From positions 15,933 to 79,932 of the forward strand of contig NZ_JADCNK010000024.1 in the NCBI RefSeq assembly GCF_014947265.1: a stretch of 64,000 nt of DNA, read 5' to 3'. How positions within the stretch are numbered: position 1 is the stretch's first letter; each line of letters begins with the position of its first letter. This DNA is from Pedobacter sp014947265 (GTDB taxonomy: Bacteria > Bacteroidota > Bacteroidia > Sphingobacteriales > Sphingobacteriaceae). The notes under the pieces are model-generated. The model was not told where the DNA came from. It searched no databases and saw only the letters and a program-made list of their open reading frames with translations. A program made the position numbers and the translations under genes. Positions 61,247 through 64,000 of the stretch are shown here, piece after piece.

Positions 61247-62212
61247 TTAACTCAAAATATTCTTCACAATCATTTCGGCATGTACCCTTGAGTTTTCGAT
61301 AAACAGTTTGTGGGTATCTAATCCACCACAAACTACACCAGCCAGGTATAAACCCTTTACGTTGGTTTCCATAGTTTCTTCGTTATAGGCTGGGCAAAGG
61401 CTTTCTGGCAAGTCGATACCGAATTTTCTTAACATCGAAAAATCTGGCTGGTAACCTGTCATTGCAATTACAAAATCATTTGGAATGGTCTTTATTCCTT
61501 CCGGGGTTTTAATATCCACCTCACCTTCCCTTATTTCAACCAATTCAGAATTGAAGAGAGCAGTAACTTCACCTTCTTTAATCCTGTTCTGTATATCCGG
61601 GCGAACCCAATATTTAACATGCGGACCAAGTTCACCACTCCTCACCACCATGGTTACATTTGCCCCCTTGCGGTAGGTTTCTAAAGCGGCATCAACACCA
61701 GAGTTATTGGCACCAACTACCACTACATTCTGAAAGGCGTATAAATGTGGGTCTTTATAATAATGTGTTACTTTTGGTAAATCTTCTCCCGGAACATTCA
61801 TTAATAAAGGCACATCATAAAAACCTGTGGCAACAATTACATTTCCAGCCGTATAATTTGTTTTAGAAGTCTTGATTTCGAAAACATTAGCTTCATTTTT
61901 AATCACCTGTTGCACCCGCTCAAAAAGATTGATCTTTAAATCAAACTTTTCGGCGACACGGCGGTAATATTCAACCGCTTCATTCCTATTCGGTTTCGGA
62001 TTAATGGTTACAAAAGGCACGCCCCCTATTTCTAACTTCTGTGAAGTAGAAAAGAATGTCATAAATACCGGGTAGTTGAACAAACTGTTTACCAAAGCAC
62101 CTTTTTCTATAATGACATAGCTTAGGTTTGCCTTTTGAGCTTCAATTGCACAAGCCATCCCTATTGGGCCGGCACCTATAATTAATACGTCGTAATGATT
62201 TTGATTTGCCAA
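61247..62212 (-). CDS. ypdA: YpdA-type bacillithiol disulfide reductase
   Basis: FAD/NADPH flavoprotein, 321 residues from the TTG at 62212; a TTG at 62248 would add twelve. FAD motif DVLIIGAGPIGMACAIEA starts near residue 8, the second dinucleotide motif NVVVVGANNSGVDAALE near residue 160, and IENSRVHAEMIVKNIL at the end. It lacks a CxxC pair, as do YpdA/Bdr enzymes, in contrast to thioredoxin reductase. It should reduce bacillithiol disulfide, and it works with bacilliredoxin (28.6 kb). The persulfide dioxygenase gene is 117 bp or more upstream on the same strand. Confidence 0.85.
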   Translation of the reverse strand: MANQNHYDVLIIGAGPIGMACAIEAQKANLSYVIIEKGALVNSLFNYPVFMTFFSTSQKLEIGGVPFVTINPKPNRNEAVEYYRRVAEKFDLKINLFERVQQVIKNEANVFEIKTSKTNYTAGNVIVATGFYDVPLLMNVPGEDLPKVTHYYKDPHLYAFQNVVVVGANNSGVDAALETYRKGANVTMVVRSGELGPHVKYWVRPDIQNRIKEGEVTALFNSELVEIREGEVDIKTPEGIKTIPNDFVIAMTGYQPDFSMLRKFGIDLPESLCPAYNEETMETNVKGLYLAGVVCGGLDTHKLFIENSRVHAEMIVKNILS

Positions 62213-62364
62213 TTGACTATTTATTAAAATTTTTAAGGCATAAAACAATATAAAATAAATTAGGGTATTTTACCGTTTTATGCTGACCATATAAGAAATG
62301 TAAGGGGCATATAAGCTTATATTTTCTTAAATGGTTAAAGCTTAGCCAGCCTTTTTTATACCAA

Positions 62365-63777
62365 TTACACTTTCATTGCTTTACTCGGGCAAGCGAAATC
62401 GGTTCTTTTTAAACCGGTATTTTTTATTGCACCATAACCACCAGCTACATCAATCACGTTTTCTACCCCACGCGATTTTAATATAGAAGCCGCAATCATT
62501 GATCGGTAACCACCTGCACAATGAATATAATAGGTAGCGTTCGGATTGATCTCACCAGTCCATTCGTTAATAAAATCCAACGGACGGCTAAGCGTAAATT
62601 CCAAATGTTCTGATTCATATTCACCTGGTTTACGCACATCAAGCGCAGTAATTTCTCCATTTGATGCCGCCGCCTCAAAAGCTTCGGCCGATATAGATTC
62701 AATAGTATCGATTTCTTTGCCTGTTGCAGTCCAGTTTTCGAAACCACCATCCAAATATCCTATAGTACTATCGTAACCCACGCGGGTTAAACGCGTAATC
62801 GTTTCTTCTTCTTTCCCCTGATCGGTAATCAGTAAAATGGGTTGCTGTAAATCAGTAATTAAAGCCCCTACCCATGGTGCAAACTGACCGTTTAAACCAA
62901 TATTGATCGAATTTGGAATAAAACCTTTTGCAAAAACCTGCGGATCGCGGGTATCGAGCATAATCGCTCCCGTTTGGTTGGCCAGATCCTCAAATTGTTG
63001 CGGGGTTAAGGCATTTAGTCCTTTTTCGTAAACGTCGTCAATACTTTCTACACCACCTTTATTAATCGCAGCATTTTTAGCAAAGTATTGGGGCGGAGGC
63101 ATAATGCCATCCGTTACTTCTGCAATGAACTGTTCTTTTGTTTCAGCCTTTAAAGCATAATTAACTTGTTTCTGATGCCCTAAGGTATCAAAAGTTTCTT
63201 TACTCATGCTTTTCCCGCAGGCAGAACCAGCACCGTGAGCCGGGTAAACAATTACATCATCAGCCAAAGGTTTTATCTTTTCGTTTAACGAATCGTAAAG
63301 CATTCCGGCCAAATCTTCCATTGTTAAATGTCCTTTTTGCGCTAAATCCGGTCGGCCAACATCACCAATAAATAAGGTATCACCACTAAAAATGCAATGG
63401 TCTTTACCGTTCTCATCGGTTAAGAGATAGGTGGTCGATTCTAAGGTATGCCCAGGGGTATGTAATGCGGTTATGGTTAGCTTACCAATTTTAAATTGCT
63501 CACCATCTTTGGCAATATGCGATTTAAATTCGGTTTTGGCAGTTGGACCGTAGATAATTTCAGCACCCGATTTTCCTGCCAAATCTACGTGACCGGAAAC
63601 AAAATCGGCATGAAAATGTGTTTCAAAAATATATTTAATGGTAGCACCAGCTTTTTCTGCTTTCTTTAAATAGGTCGCAACTTCTCTTAAAGGATCAATA
63701 ATTGCAGCTTCGCCATCACTTTCAATGTAATAAGCGGCTTCTGCCAGGCAACCTGTATATATCTGTTCTATTTTCAT
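62365..63777 (-). CDS. Persulfide dioxygenase-rhodanese fusion, CstB-like
   Basis: A 470-residue three-domain protein. Residues 1-230: MBL-fold persulfide dioxygenase with THFHADFVSGH iron ligands and HTPGHTLES. Residues about 255-350: a rhodanese domain whose active-loop position has Asp (LLITDQGKEEE) rather than Cys, so it is inactive. Residues about 365-465: an active rhodanese with HCAGGYRS. This is the order of CstB of Staphylococcus, which oxidises bacillithiol or coenzyme A persulfides to thiosulfate. It stands upstream of ypdA on the same strand. Confidence 0.88.
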   Translation of the reverse strand: MKIEQIYTGCLAEAAYYIESDGEAAIIDPLREVATYLKKAEKAGATIKYIFETHFHADFVSGHVDLAGKSGAEIIYGPTAKTEFKSHIAKDGEQFKIGKLTITALHTPGHTLESTTYLLTDENGKDHCIFSGDTLFIGDVGRPDLAQKGHLTMEDLAGMLYDSLNEKIKPLADDVIVYPAHGAGSACGKSMSKETFDTLGHQKQVNYALKAETKEQFIAEVTDGIMPPPQYFAKNAAINKGGVESIDDVYEKGLNALTPQQFEDLANQTGAIMLDTRDPQVFAKGFIPNSINIGLNGQFAPWVGALITDLQQPILLITDQGKEEETITRLTRVGYDSTIGYLDGGFENWTATGKEIDTIESISAEAFEAAASNGEITALDVRKPGEYESEHLEFTLSRPLDFINEWTGEINPNATYYIHCAGGYRSMIAASILKSRGVENVIDVAGGYGAIKNTGLKRTDFACPSKAMKV

Positions 63778-64000
63778 GTTTAATAAGTATCAAGTATGGA
63801 GAAGTGAGTATCAAGATATAACCTTACGCCTTAAACCTTTCGCCATATACCCTTCCATAGCAAAAATAGGGCTAAATACTTATAACCGAAATGATGTTAG
63901 TCATAATTGCAGAAGTTTTACTTACTGTGGTATTAGAACAGCTATGGAAGGCAGAACCATTGTTTAAAAACCTGATAGAACGGAAAGCCCGGAACGAAGC
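63778..64000. other. Intergenic end of window
   Basis: No certain gene. An ATG frame near 63891 stays open to the edge but runs into repeat DNA, so I do not call it. Confidence 0.4.
63967..64000 (+). repeat. Dispersed intergenic hairpin element, copy 7 (cut by window end)
   Basis: Begins AAACCTGATAGAACGG then AAAGCCCGGAACGAAGC, matching the 5' end of copies 2, 4 and 6. The rest is outside the window. Confidence 0.55.

Noticed and set aside
63891..64000. ATG frame open to the right window edge
   Set aside because: The frame enters dispersed repeat copy 7, so its openness is probably chance; the end is not visible.

Overview
The window looks like a chromosomal segment of a Pedobacter-like member of the Sphingobacteriaceae (Bacteroidota). 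The reasons are the AT-rich base composition, promoters with the Bacteroidota -7 element TAnnTTTG, few Shine-Dalgarno sites, several TTG starts, and families typical of the phylum: BT_3928-type MauE/DoxX protein, DUF1599, DUF2807 adhesin-like protein, GH3, RhuM-Fic, CruF/CrtW carotenoid enzymes, and bacillithiol-linked YpdA and bacilliredoxin. It is mostly housekeeping and envelope genes. No rRNA, tRNA, prophage, complete insertion sequence or CRISPR array was seen.

Layout. 0-4.4 kb: a partial gene, galE, the Kdo transferase waaA, gluconokinase and ferrochelatase. 4.5-9.8 kb: an isoprenoid/carotenoid district with an ispH - cysteine hydrolase - crtW run and an acyltransferase - glycosyltransferase - cruF operon, separated by a toxin-antitoxin pair whose toxin carries an in-frame stop. 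10-20 kb: a phosphoribosyltransferase, a serine hydrolase frameshifted in a T10 tract and flanked by 40-bp direct repeats, a DUF2807 protein, rlmD, an S41 peptidase, DoxX, a decayed DUF4143 ATPase and an M28 peptidase. 20-28 kb: RhuM-Fic, a CrtI/CrtD-type carotenoid desaturase, shikimate kinase, a frameshifted DinB gene, a DppB permease, a MauE-like protein, DUF1599, folP and the c-di-AMP synthase cdaA. 28-37 kb: bacilliredoxin, small membrane proteins, a PIN toxin-antitoxin pair, GH3, lptB and recJ. 37-54 kb: metallo-hydrolase, YceI, gcvP, pdxJ, a GT39/GtrA pair, a polysaccharide deacetylase, ahcY and a CBS protein. 54-64 kb: M28 peptidase, TerC, polyprenyl synthase, two alpha/beta-hydrolase-type proteins counting the one at 51 kb, an AT-rich protein with two HEPN-like motifs, YpdA and a CstB-like persulfide dioxygenase-rhodanese fusion.

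Three themes link distant genes. IspH, CrtW, CruF, a CruG-like glycosyltransferase, an acyltransferase and a CrtD-like desaturase together suggest a glycosylated, possibly acylated, monocyclic ketocarotenoid. YpdA, bacilliredoxin and the CstB-like enzyme suggest bacillithiol and bacillithiol-persulfide chemistry. Four broken genes (YoeB-like toxin, serine hydrolase, DUF4143 ATPase, DinB) show active gene decay or phase-variable switching.

Intergenic DNA is rich in two dispersed repeat families. One has ends like AAACCTGAYAG and GGCAGGACTG around variable hairpin cores. The other is a set of inverted repeats bounded by ACCGCAAAG and CTTTGCGGT. The best candidates for undescribed biology are the double-HEPN orphan at 59.9-61.1 kb, the T10 frameshift in the signal peptide of a serine hydrolase inside direct repeats, and the dispersed hairpin element family.
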